Part shown: positions 26,743 through 34,013 of the stretch, in pieces
Layout of the letters: each line of letters opens with the position of its first letter
How positions within the stretch are numbered: the stretch's first letter is position 1
Assembly: GCF_021049265.1 (NCBI RefSeq)
Contig: NZ_CP088018.1
Coordinates: 2,852,001 to 2,916,000 of the forward strand
DNA: 64,000 nucleotides
Source: Ruania suaedae
GTDB taxonomy: Bacteria > Actinomycetota > Actinomycetes > Actinomycetales > Beutenbergiaceae
Reading direction: 5' to 3'
Program-made: the position numbers and the translations under genes
The notes under the pieces: generated by a model
Told to the model about the DNA's origin: nothing
The model's database searches: none
The model's input: the letters and a program-made list of their open reading frames with translations, nothing else

Positions 26743-27512
26743 AACGACAGCTCGACGGGGGTCTCGCGGCCGAAGATGGAGACCAGCACCTTGAGCTTCT
26801 GGCTCTCGGCGTTGATCTCGGAGATCGTCGCGGGCAGGGTGTCGAACGGTCCGTCGGTGACGGTGACGGACTCGCCCACCGTGAAGTCCACCTGCACGGC
26901 CGGGGAGGCCGACTTGCCGCCTGCGGGCTGGGCCGAGGGGGCCTTCGACTCGATCGTGCTCGCCAGCATGGACATGACCTCGTCCAGACTCAGCGGGACC
27001 GGGGAGTGGGTGTGGCCGACGAAACCGGTCACACCGGGCGTGTGGCGCACCGCGCCCCACGACTCGTCGGTCAGGTCCATGCGCACGAGGACGTAGCTCG
27101 GGATCCGGACCCGCCGCACGACCTTGCGGACGGAGTTCTTGATCTCGACGACCTCTTCCATCGGCACCTCGACGCCGAAGATGTAGTCCTCCATGTTGAG
27201 GGACTGGATCCGGGACTCGAGGTTGGCCTTCACCCTGTTCTCGTAGCCGGCGTAGGAGTGGATGACGTACCACTCCCCCGGCAGCGAGCGCAGTTCGTCG
27301 CGGAAGGCCTCGACCGGGTCCTCCTCCACGGCCTCGGGCTCGACGGCGTCGTCGGTGGCGGTGTCGGTGGTCGCGTCCTCTGCTCCCCCGTCACCGGTTG
27401 CGGCGTCGTCGCCGTCGGTGAGCTCGACCGGGTTCTCCTCGGTCACCTCACCGGTGGGCTGAGTCTCTTCAGACACGTCCTGACCTGCTTCCATGGTTCG
27501 TTGATCGTTCAC
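26721..27512 (-). CDS. nusG: Transcription termination/antitermination factor NusG
   Basis: Binds RNA polymerase and links it to Rho or ribosomes. The protein is 263 aa. The NGN domain runs from about residue 79 ([20 protein letters not shown]) to about 190, with [11 protein letters not shown] and the typical TPGVTGFVG. The KOW domain reads [19 protein letters not shown]. The first 75 residues are an acidic Thr/Asp/Glu-rich extension common in actinobacteria. I use GTG 27512, which has GAGG upstream; ATG 27494 is possible but lacks a site. It sits 34 bases downstream of secE. Confidence 0.96.
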   Translation of the reverse strand: MNDQRTMEAGQDVSEETQPTGEVTEENPVELTDGDDAATGDGGAEDATTDTATDDAVEPEAVEEDPVEAFRDELRSLPGEWYVIHSYAGYENRVKANLESRIQSLNMEDYIFGVEVPMEEVVEIKNSVRKVVRRVRIPSYVLVRMDLTDESWGAVRHTPGVTGFVGHTHSPVPLSLDEVMSMLASTIESKAPSAQPAGGKSASPAVQVDFTVGESVTVTDGPFDTLPATISEINAESQKLKVLVSIFGRETPVELSFNQVAKI

Positions 27513-27546
27513 CGCTGCCTCAGCCCCGTCCGGGGCCCGCCGACCC

Positions 27547-28038
27547 TCAGCCGCCGAACGCCCAGAGCACCAGCCGGCCGAAGCCGAAGTCCAGCACTCC
27601 GACGTAGATCATCATCACGATGAGGAAGACGATGACGACACCGATGTAGGTGAACAACTCGTTCCTGGTCGGGGTGACGACCTTGCGCAGCTCCTGCACG
27701 ACCTGCCGGACGAACCGCGCGATCCGGGCGAAGACGTTCGGCTGGACCTGGCGTGCGGCCTCGGCGTCCTTGCGGGACGTCGTCGCCCGCCCCTTGCTCT
27801 GCTGCGGTGCTCGGACCGAGCGCGCCGTCCGGCCGGCGGCCGCCGTCGCGGGCTCACTGGGCTCGCTGCCGTCCGCCTCGTCCTCGGAGGCGGCGGCCGA
27901 CGTCGCATCGGCGCTCGGCTGCTGGATGTCGTCGCCGGTCTCCTCGCCCCTCGCGGCGGAGTCGCGCTCGTCCCGTGGGTCGTCGCCGCGACCGATGTCG
28001 TCGGGCTCGCCCGAATCGGCGTGGGGAGGAGTGCTCAC
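27547..28038 (-). CDS. secE: Preprotein translocase subunit SecE
   Basis: A small membrane subunit that clamps SecY. The protein is 163 aa. The conserved part is C-terminal: an amphipathic helix ([20 protein letters not shown]) and one membrane helix ([20 protein letters not shown]). The first 95 or so residues are a charged, Asp/Ala/Ser-rich cytosolic extension. The start is GTG 28038 with AAGGA eight bases upstream. The frame's ATG at 28119 would lie inside the tRNA-Trp gene and is rejected. Confidence 0.95.
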   Translation of the reverse strand: MSTPPHADSGEPDDIGRGDDPRDERDSAARGEETGDDIQQPSADATSAAASEDEADGSEPSEPATAAAGRTARSVRAPQQSKGRATTSRKDAEAARQVQPNVFARIARFVRQVVQELRKVVTPTRNELFTYIGVVIVFLIVMMIYVGVLDFGFGRLVLWAFGG

Positions 28039-28092
28039 GAAAGATGTCCTTGGATAGGCCGGTCGATCAGGTGCTCGAGATGGACGAGGAAG

Positions 28093-28165
28093 CAGGGCAG
28101 GAGGGACTCGAACCCACAACCGCCGGTTTTGGAGACCGGTGCGCTACCAATTGCGCCACTGCCCT
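28093..28165 (-). tRNA. trpT: tRNA-Trp (anticodon CCA)
   Basis: A complete cloverleaf. The acceptor stem AGGGCAG pairs with CTGCCCT, the D arm contains GCGCAATTGGTAGCGC, the anticodon loop is TCTCCAAAA and the T loop is GGTTCGAGTCC. The discriminator is G and the 3' CCA is not encoded. It lies upstream of secE, the conserved trpT-secE-nusG-rplK-rplA arrangement of actinobacteria. Confidence 0.95.
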
Positions 28166-28238
28166 TCGGGTCGCAGCCGCCGTCGCGGGATCGCGATCGA
28201 GGCGCGAACCAGCGTGGCGGACGTCAACCACCGGAACG

Positions 28239-28268
28239 AGTGTACCCGGCCGGACGCACCGGGTCGAA
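28239..28268 (-). promoter_or_regulatory. Predicted promoter for tRNA-Trp/secE/nusG
   Basis: The minus strand has TTCGAC (28268-28263), 18 bases, then TACACT (28244-28239). The start site would be near 28232, about 65 bases before the tRNA. It lies back to back with the histidine-kinase promoter. Confidence 0.55.
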
Positions 28269-28299
28269 CTGCTCGCACATGATCCGGGCCACGACCGTG

Positions 28300-28305
28300 G
28301 ATACT
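28300..28305 (+). promoter_or_regulatory. -10 box of a leaderless promoter for the sensor kinase
   Basis: GATACT is followed by exactly six bases and then GTG at 28312, which would therefore be the transcript's first codon. No clear -35 is visible. The same spacing occurs at two other genes in this window. Confidence 0.5.
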
Positions 28306-28311
28306 GGGCCC

Positions 28312-29772
28312 GTGCGCACCCGACGGCCCCGGATCCGGATGAGTGTGCGCACGCGGGTACTCGCGGCCCTGACGCTGCTCTCGGCGATGGCGCTGACCGC
28401 CGCCGGTGTCAGCGCCTACTCTCTGGAACGTGAGCGCAGCGTCGCCCGGCTCGACGACTCCCTGCAGCGCTCGGGCGAGGAGATCGAGACCCTGGCCGCG
28501 ATCGGCGTCGATCCCGAGACCGGCGAGCCCTTCGCCTCGGTCTCCGCCGTGCTGCGCACCGCGCTGAGCCGGGTGGTGCCGGCGCCGAACGAGGCCCTCG
28601 CCGGCCTGATCGACGGCGAGATCACCCACGTCCCCGAGGTGGCGACGTCGTTCCGCATCGAACAGGACCCCGAGCTCGTCGCCGAGCTCGCTCCGACCAC
28701 CGGCTGGCAGGAGCCCGAGCTGTTCACGGTCGAGACGTCGCTGCGGACCTACCGCGTGCTGGCCCTACCGGTGCGCACCGACCCCCCGGGCGAGGAGGGC
28801 GCGATGGTGCTCGCCTTCGACATCGACGCCGAGTACCAGACGCTCAACGACACGTTCCGGACCTACGCACTGGTCGCCGTCGCCTCCCTCGCCTGGACCA
28901 CGATCATCGCCTGGTTCGTGGTGGGCCAGCTGCTGGCGCCCATCAAGGTGCTGCGCTCGACCGCCGACGAGGTCGGCTCCTCGGACGACCTCAGCCGCCG
29001 CATCCCGGTCTCCGGCAACGACGATCTCGCCCTCCTCAGCGAGACGTTCAACCGCATGCTCGCCCGGCTGGAGCAGGCCTTCGCCTCCCAGCGCCAGCTC
29101 CTCGACGACGCTGGCCACGAGCTGCGGACGCCGCTGACGATCGTGCGCGGCCACCTCGAGCTGATGGAACCCACCGATGCCGAGGAGGTCACCAGCACCC
29201 GGGCGCTCGCCCTCGACGAGCTGGACCGGATGAACATGCTGGTCGAGGACCTGATGACGCTGGCACGCTCGCGCCGTCCCGACTTCGTGACCCTGGCCGA
29301 GGTCGACATCGCCCTGCTCACCGACGACGTGCTGGTCAAGGCCTCGCCACTGGGGGAACGCCGCTGGGTGATGGATGCGCTGGCCGAGGTGCAGGTGCCC
29401 GCGGACGGGCGGCGGCTCACCCAGGCTCTGCTGCAGCTGGCGTCCAATGCCGTCAAGTTCTCCGACGAGGGGTCCACGATCGGCATCGGTTCCGCCTCCG
29501 AGGAGTCGGAGGTCCGCCTCTGGGTCCGGGACGAGGGCTCCGGGATCCCGGCTGAGGACCAGGCGCGGATCTTCGACCGGTTCGAACGGCTCGACCTGAC
29601 GGCGGACGGCAGCGGCCTGGGCCTGCCCATCGTGGCCTCGATCGCCCAGGCGCACGGCGGCCGGGTCACGCTCGAGTCCGCACCCGGCCAGGGGTCGACG
29701 TTCGTCATCCACATCCCCCGCCCCGCGACCGAGGGTCCGGGCAGCCGCGAGATCAGCGACGAAAGCAGGTAA
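28312..29772 (+). CDS. Two-component sensor histidine kinase
   Basis: A membrane kinase of 486 aa. A first transmembrane helix (VLAALTLLSAMALTAAGVSA, about 16-35) and a second (ALVAVASLAWTTIIAWFVVG, about 201-220) enclose an extracytoplasmic sensor of about 160 residues. A HAMP linker, then HisKA with the phosphorylatable His at about 269 in DDAGHELRTPLTIV, then HATPase_c with N box LASNAVKFS, G1 DEGSGIP and G2 GSGLGLPIV follow. The start is taken as GTG 28312 (apparently leaderless); ATG 28339 is the alternative. It is followed seven bases later by its response regulator. The signal is unknown; the sensor region resembles no domain I can name. Confidence 0.92.
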   Translation: MRTRRPRIRMSVRTRVLAALTLLSAMALTAAGVSAYSLERERSVARLDDSLQRSGEEIETLAAIGVDPETGEPFASVSAVLRTALSRVVPAPNEALAGLIDGEITHVPEVATSFRIEQDPELVAELAPTTGWQEPELFTVETSLRTYRVLALPVRTDPPGEEGAMVLAFDIDAEYQTLNDTFRTYALVAVASLAWTTIIAWFVVGQLLAPIKVLRSTADEVGSSDDLSRRIPVSGNDDLALLSETFNRMLARLEQAFASQRQLLDDAGHELRTPLTIVRGHLELMEPTDAEEVTSTRALALDELDRMNMLVEDLMTLARSRRPDFVTLAEVDIALLTDDVLVKASPLGERRWVMDALAEVQVPADGRRLTQALLQLASNAVKFSDEGSTIGIGSASEESEVRLWVRDEGSGIPAEDQARIFDRFERLDLTADGSGLGLPIVASIAQAHGGRVTLESAPGQGSTFVIHIPRPATEGPGSREISDESR

Positions 29773-29779
29773 CGCACAC

Positions 29780-30439
29780 GTGAGCCAGATCCTGATCGCC
29801 GAGGACGAGGAGCGGATCGCCTCGTTCGTGGCCAAAGGCCTGCGTTCGGCAGGCTACGTCCCCACCACGGTCTCCACCGGCGAGCGGGCCATCGACCTGG
29901 CGAGCACGGGCGAGTTCGATCTGCTCGTGCTCGACCTGGGACTGCCGGACCGGGACGGTTTCGACGTGCTGCGCACGGTCCGCTCGCTCGGGGTGAGCAT
30001 CCCGGTGATCATCCTCACCGCACGCTCCTCGGTGACCGACACCGTTGCAGGCCTCGAAGGTGGCGCCGACGACTACATGGCCAAGCCGTTCCGGTTCGAG
30101 GAGCTACTGGCGCGCGTCCGCCTTCGCCTGCGCACCGAGAACGGCGGCGGGGAGTCGACCGTGCTCAGCCACGGCGGGCTCTCGCTCGATCTGCGCACAC
30201 GCAAGGCCCACGTGGACGGCCGCGACGTGGAACTCTCGGCGCGCGAGTTCACACTGGCCGAGACCTTCCTGCGCAGCCCCGGCCAGGTGCTCAGCAGGAC
30301 ACAGCTGCTCTCGCGGGTCTGGGGGTACGACTTCGATCCTGGCTCGAACGTGGTCGACGTGTACGTGCGCTATCTGCGTAAGAAGCTCGGCGCCGCCCGC
30401 TTCGAGACCGTCCGAGGCATGGGCTACCGGCTCAGCTGA
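29780..30439 (+). CDS. OmpR-family response regulator
   Basis: A 219-aa DNA-binding regulator. The receiver domain has the acidic pair at 8-9, the phospho-acceptor Asp52 in LLVLDLGLPDRDG, Thr80 and Lys102 in DDYMAKPF. The winged-helix output domain runs from about 128, with SAREFTLAETFLRSPGQVLS and the recognition region GSNVVDVYVRYLRKKLG. The start is GTG 29780, preceded by AGGT. It is expressed with the upstream kinase. The adjacent low-complexity protein operon is convergent and carries repeated palindromes at its promoters, so it is a candidate target, but no direct evidence links them. Confidence 0.93.
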   Translation: MSQILIAEDEERIASFVAKGLRSAGYVPTTVSTGERAIDLASTGEFDLLVLDLGLPDRDGFDVLRTVRSLGVSIPVIILTARSSVTDTVAGLEGGADDYMAKPFRFEELLARVRLRLRTENGGGESTVLSHGGLSLDLRTRKAHVDGRDVELSAREFTLAETFLRSPGQVLSRTQLLSRVWGYDFDPGSNVVDVYVRYLRKKLGAARFETVRGMGYRLS

Positions 30440-30536
30440 CGCCGCAGGCTGCCGGCAGGGCGATGTGTCCGGACAGCCGACAGCCGGTCCTACCAGGCAG
30501 GGGCCTGGTCGGACCGGCAGCGTCACCGATGCGTGA

Positions 30537-31106
30537 TCAGTCGCCGGAGTCGGCCGACGGAGCGCTCTGAGCGGACTCCGGGCTCTGCGCCGACTGCGGG
30601 CTCGGGGCCGACGCCGGGCTGGCCGGCGACTGCGGGCTCGGGGCGGAGGCCGGGCTGGCCGGCGACTGCGGGCTCGGCGCCGACCGCGGGCTCGGGGCGG
30701 AGGCCGGGCTGGCCGGCGACTGCGGGCTCGGCGCCGACCGCGGGCTCGGGGCGGAGGCCGGGCTGGCCGGCGACTGCGGGCTCGGCGCCGACCGCGGGCT
30801 CTGCGCCGACGCCGGACTGGCCGGCGTCTGCGGATCGGCGGGGCTCACCGGCGAGGCCGAGCTGACGGCCGTCGTGGCCGAGGCCGCCGTCACGGCGGTC
30901 ACCGAGCTCGGGGTGGAGGTCGCCGCGGGGTTGACCACCATCTCCTGGCCACCGGCGCGCGGCAGGGAGCCTGCCTGCGAGCCGGCGACCTCGATGGCCG
31001 AGCCGTCGTAGTTGTCGTCGGAGTCCGCCATGGCGGTCACGGCACCACCGGCCACCGCGACGACGCCGAGGGCTCCGGTCACGATCCAGGCATTTCGAGT
31101 CTTCAT
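30537..31106 (-). CDS. Exported low-complexity Ser/Pro/Ala/Gln repeat protein (unknown)
   Basis: A protein of 189 aa with no recognisable domain. An N-terminal signal or anchor segment (AWIVTGALGVVAVAGGAVTA, about 6-25) is followed by about 60 Thr/Ala/Val-rich residues. The C-terminal half, from about 90, is built almost only of Ser, Pro, Ala, Gln and Arg in an 18-residue period, SPASPASAPSPRSAPSPQ. It ends SADSGD, with no LPXTG and no second membrane helix. The start is ATG 31106 with GAGGAGA upstream. It is a paralog of the next gene (similar N-terminus AW[IM]VTGALG). It is likely translocated and extended; whether it is wall-bound or modified is unknown. Confidence 0.75.
   Translation of the reverse strand: MKTRNAWIVTGALGVVAVAGGAVTAMADSDDNYDGSAIEVAGSQAGSLPRAGGQEMVVNPAATSTPSSVTAVTAASATTAVSSASPVSPADPQTPASPASAQSPRSAPSPQSPASPASAPSPRSAPSPQSPASPASAPSPRSAPSPQSPASPASAPSPQSPASPASAPSPQSAQSPESAQSAPSADSGD
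30622..30819. repeat. 54-bp tandem repeats inside the low-complexity gene
   Basis: Three full 54-base units (30658-30711, 30712-30765, 30766-30819) are preceded by one 36-base unit (30622-30657) lacking the middle 18 bases. The first two full units are identical or nearly so; the third diverges at its end. Units are multiples of three, so copy-number change would keep the frame. Confidence 0.85.
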
Positions 31107-31176
31107 GATGTCTCCTCAAGTGGTGTCCCCTGCGCGGGGACCGGCGTGCTGTCAGGTCTGAGATTTCCGTAGCGCG

Positions 31177-31214
31177 ATGAGAGGGCCAGGAGTGAGCGAT
31201 GAGAGCCTTCTCAT
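31177..31214. promoter_or_regulatory. Palindrome and half-site upstream of the repeat-protein gene
   Basis: A full palindrome ATGAGA-GCCT-TCTCAT (31199-31214; 18 bp counting flanking G and C) and a half-site ATGAGA (31177-31182) lie exactly 22 bp apart in direct orientation, about two helical turns. They fall in the 107-base gap between the two low-complexity genes. The same palindrome with a different spacer occurs at 32916-32931. This suggests a dimeric regulator acting on this gene set. Confidence 0.55.
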
Positions 31215-31666
31215 CAGTCGTCACCGCTGCCGGCCGAGGGCGCGCTCCCGGCCGACTCCGGCGAGTCGGGGCTCACGGGCGAGTCGGGACTGACCGGCGA
31301 GGCCAGCGGCACACGCTCGGGCGAGGCCGCGGACGGCGGTGAGTCCGCCGTCTCGGGGGGTGCGGTGCTTGAGGACGAACCCGACGAACCCTGCGACGGG
31401 GGCTGCACCCGCGTGCTCGGCTCGGCCGGGGAGTCGGCCGTGGCCGCCGTCGCCGTCACCGCGGTGACGGCGGAGTCCGCCTGCGCGCTGCCCGGGTCCG
31501 GGTTCTTGTCCGTCGTGGCGGGTGGGGTCTGGTCCGGGACAGAGATGACCACCGCACCGCTCGCGTGCTCGGTCGGAGGCGTCGGGCTCGCCGCGGAGAC
31601 GGCTGCCACCACGCCCAGGGCTCCCAGCGCCCCGGTCACCATCCATGCGCCACCGTTGCGACTCAT
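31214..31666 (-). CDS. Exported Ser/Pro-rich protein, paralog of the repeat protein (unknown)
   Basis: A protein of 150 aa. The N-terminal hydrophobic segment (AWMVTGALGALGVVAAVSAA, about 7-26) resembles a signal peptide or anchor. The rest is Thr/Ala/Ser/Pro-rich with a run GSSGSSSST and the C-terminal SPVSPDSPVSPDSPES repeats, ending SAGSGDD. No domain is recognised. ATG 31666 has a perfect AGGAGG five bases upstream and overlaps the stop of the phosphotransferase gene by 4 bases, so the two are translationally coupled. Composition is like the neighbouring paralog, suggesting duplication followed by divergence. Confidence 0.75.
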   Translation of the reverse strand: MSRNGGAWMVTGALGALGVVAAVSAASPTPPTEHASGAVVISVPDQTPPATTDKNPDPGSAQADSAVTAVTATAATADSPAEPSTRVQPPSQGSSGSSSSTAPPETADSPPSAASPERVPLASPVSPDSPVSPDSPESAGSAPSAGSGDD

Positions 31667-32871
31667 CGGATCCTCCTTGCCTCGTCCTGTGCACGTCGCA
31701 GCCATGTCTGTGCCGCTCGCAGCCGTGGTTCCCGCTGGTGCGGTGCCGCCCCGGCCACCAGGGAGAGCACCACCGCAGCGGCCCGGGCCGCGAGCGAGGG
31801 GGCGTCGACGGTGCGGGCGAAGCCCTCGAACCAGTCCTCGGTCAGCTCGGGCACATGGTGATAGATCCCCGGAGCGAGTGCGGGCAGCACACTCATGTGC
31901 CCGAGCAGGGTGGCGAGGTCGTCCTCGCGAGCACCCGGCCCGAGGGAGTCCAGGTCGATGGCTCCCCGCACCCGCCCGCCGGCGGTGAAGACGTTCGCCT
32001 CGTAGAAATCGCCGTGGGTCGCCACCATCGTCGGCGCCGGGCGTCCGGCCAGCAGGGTGACGATGCCACCCTCCAGCGCCGAGATCTCCTCGGCACGTGC
32101 GGGCAGCGCGGCGCGAGCCGCCTCCGCGTGGAAATCGGCCCGGTCCACCCATGAGGGCCGGCGCGGCAGGTCGAGGACCTCCGCCGGCAGCGTGTCCAGC
32201 CAGGCCGAGACCTGCTCTGCGGCCGGCAGCAGGTCCGGGCGCCGGACGGACTCGGCGATCGCCGTCGCCAGCGGTACCCCGGACATCTGCGACAGAGCGA
32301 TCACGCCGGTATCGGTGACCCCGAGCACCCGCGGGGCGTCAACCGCTGCACGGGCGAGCACCTCGTGGCGCCTCACCAGCCGGTGCGCCCGGGCCGGCGG
32401 CAGCACCTTGAGGAAGGCGGTCCGATCGGCGCACGAGGCGCGCAGCACCGCGCGCCGGGTGGGCCGGTAGCCCAGCATCCGGACCTGCGCGGGCCCTCCC
32501 TGGCCGACGCCGGCCTGGTGCAGCCAGGAACCGACCGCCACCGGGTCGGTGGCCAAGCGCAGACCGGGCAGGGCGGGGTCGTCGGTGCGACGCCACACGC
32601 GCACGTGCCGGTCACCGTCCTGGAGGGTCGCCACGCCGTCGGCCTCGGGGACCGCTGCGGTGCTGGCCACCAACGTCTCCCGCACGAGGGCGCCGGCGTG
32701 CGCGTAGCCGACGGTGTAGACCACGCTGACGCCGAGGCCGGGACGGTGGTGGATGGCCTCGACCTCCACCTCGAGACCGTCCACCTCGTCCGGCCCGAGC
32801 GCGGCGCGGACCAGCTCGGGGGCCTCGGGCCCCGAGAGCAGGGCCAGATCCTCGGGCACACATATGGTCAT
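31663..32871 (-). CDS. Aminoglycoside-phosphotransferase-fold kinase of unknown substrate
   Basis: A protein of 402 aa of the APH/choline-kinase-like superfamily. The catalytic loop HGDFYEAN has Asp at about 288 and Asn at about 293, and the metal-binding IDLDSLGPG has Asp at about 306. An N-terminal lobe with RRAVLRASCADRTAFLKVLP carries the likely ATP-contact lysine. Such proteins phosphorylate small molecules (antibiotics, sugars, choline, amino acids); I cannot assign the substrate. The start is ATG 32871 with no good ribosome-binding site. Promoter elements suggest a leader of about 30 bases. Its stop overlaps the next gene (ATGA), tying it to a Ser-rich exported protein. It is transcribed divergently from the deaminase gene. 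Confidence 0.8.
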   Translation of the reverse strand: MTICVPEDLALLSGPEAPELVRAALGPDEVDGLEVEVEAIHHRPGLGVSVVYTVGYAHAGALVRETLVASTAAVPEADGVATLQDGDRHVRVWRRTDDPALPGLRLATDPVAVGSWLHQAGVGQGGPAQVRMLGYRPTRRAVLRASCADRTAFLKVLPPARAHRLVRRHEVLARAAVDAPRVLGVTDTGVIALSQMSGVPLATAIAESVRRPDLLPAAEQVSAWLDTLPAEVLDLPRRPSWVDRADFHAEAARAALPARAEEISALEGGIVTLLAGRPAPTMVATHGDFYEANVFTAGGRVRGAIDLDSLGPGAREDDLATLLGHMSVLPALAPGIYHHVPELTEDWFEGFARTVDAPSLAARAAAVVLSLVAGAAPHQREPRLRAAQTWLRRAQDEARRIR

Positions 32872-32907
32872 GGTGATAGTCGACGCGGGCCGGATGGCGC
32901 GAGCGTG

Positions 32908-32936
32908 AGAATACGATGAGAGAACTCTCATACAGT
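32908..32936. promoter_or_regulatory. Divergent promoters sharing one palindromic operator candidate
   Basis: The perfect palindrome ATGAGA-GAAC-TCTCAT spans 32916-32931. Immediately on its left is a minus-strand -10 TATTCT (32913-32908) for the phosphotransferase gene. On its right a plus-strand -10 TACAGT (32931-32936) is followed by six bases and the GTG of the deaminase gene. The palindrome thus lies in the spacer of both promoters, where a bound repressor or activator would affect both. Confidence 0.6.
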
Positions 32937-32942
32937 GGCGGT

Positions 32943-34013
32943 GTGGCACGCGACCTGCGCACCCTCCCGAAGGCCCACCTGCACCTGCACTTCACTGGAT
33001 CGATGCGCCCGAGCACCCTGGTCGAGCTCGCCGACGAGGCCGGTGTGCGCATCCCGGAGACGTTGCGCGAGACCGTCGCGGCTCCCGATGCGCTGCGCCT
33101 GCCCGCGAATGAGCGCGGCTGGTTCCGGTTCCAGCGCATGTACGACGCATCGCGCGCCGTCGTGCGTTCGGAGGCAGCGATGCGCCGGCTCGTGCGGGAG
33201 GCCGTGCAGGACGACGCCGCCGAGGGCTCGCGCCGGTTGGAGATCCAGGTGGATCCGACCTCCTACGCTCCCCACGTCGGCGGTATCACCCCGGCGCTGG
33301 AGATCGTCACCGATGCGGCCCGGCAGGCGAGCGCCGAGACCGGGGTCGAGGTCGCCGTCATCGTGGCCGCCTCACGCACCCGGCACCCGTTGGACGCTCG
33401 CACCCTCGCCCGGCTGGCGGTCCGGCACGCCGGGGACGGGCCCGGGGAGGTGATCGGTTTCGGGCTCAGCAACGACGAGCGGCGCGGGGTGACCTCGGAG
33501 TTCGGCGCCGCGTTCCGCATCGCTGCTCGCGCCGGGCTCGTGCTCGCACCACACGGGGGCGAGCTCCTGGGCCCGGACCACATCTCGCAGGTGGTCGCGC
33601 ACCTGCACCCGGACCGGCTCGGGCACGGCGTCCGGGCCGCCGAGGACCCCGCACTGCTGGAGCGGATCGTCGCGGAGGGCATCGCGCTCGAGATCTGCCC
33701 GGCCTCGAACGTCTCGCTCGGCGTGTTCGCCGACGCCGAGCAGGTCCCGCTGCGTCGTCTGCTGGCTGCCGGCGCCGACGTCGCGCTCGGCGCCGACGAT
33801 CCACTGCTCTTCGGCTCGCGCCTGCTGGAGCAGTACCGGACGGCCCGGCAGGTGCACGGACTCGACGATCGTGAGATCGCCGAGCTGGCGCGCGGGTCCA
33901 TCCGCGCCTCGCGCGCGAGCCCCACCTCGCGACGGCAGATGCTGGCCGACGTGGACTCCTGGCTGGCCGGCTCCGGACCGCCCGCGGGTGAGGGAGCGCT
34001 ACAGCCGGGCTGA
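32943..34013 (+). CDS. Adenosine deaminase-family amidohydrolase
   Basis: A zinc hydrolase of 356 aa that deaminates adenosine or a related purine compound. Metal and substrate motifs are in order: PKAHLHLHFTG (histidines at about 12-16), APHGGELLGP, RLGHGVRAAEDP and ALGADDPLLFG. The usual GxDLAGDE segment reads FGLSNDE, and the first motif has His where family members mostly have Glu, so the substrate may be adenosine, adenine or another aminopurine. It appears leaderless from GTG 32943. The 3' end overlaps murB by 15 bases, convergently. Its promoter shares an operator candidate with the phosphotransferase. Confidence 0.85.
   Translation: MARDLRTLPKAHLHLHFTGSMRPSTLVELADEAGVRIPETLRETVAAPDALRLPANERGWFRFQRMYDASRAVVRSEAAMRRLVREAVQDDAAEGSRRLEIQVDPTSYAPHVGGITPALEIVTDAARQASAETGVEVAVIVAASRTRHPLDARTLARLAVRHAGDGPGEVIGFGLSNDERRGVTSEFGAAFRIAARAGLVLAPHGGELLGPDHISQVVAHLHPDRLGHGVRAAEDPALLERIVAEGIALEICPASNVSLGVFADAEQVPLRRLLAAGADVALGADDPLLFGSRLLEQYRTARQVHGLDDREIAELARGSIRASRASPTSRRQMLADVDSWLAGSGPPAGEGALQPG

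Noticed and set aside
28021-28311. An upstream ATG-started extension of the sensor kinase
   Set aside because: It would translate through the secE start region and the tRNA-Trp gene. The -10 box at 28300 places the transcript start at 28312.
30622-30819. A CRISPR-like array
   Set aside because: The repeats are contiguous, in frame and without unique spacers, and they encode a periodic protein.
30533-30865. A plus-strand 110-codon frame opposite the repeat protein
   Set aside because: Its translation is a Gly/Ser/Ala/Pro/Thr/Arg repeat created by the same DNA repeats. The minus-strand frame has a start with a good ribosome-binding site and a signal peptide.
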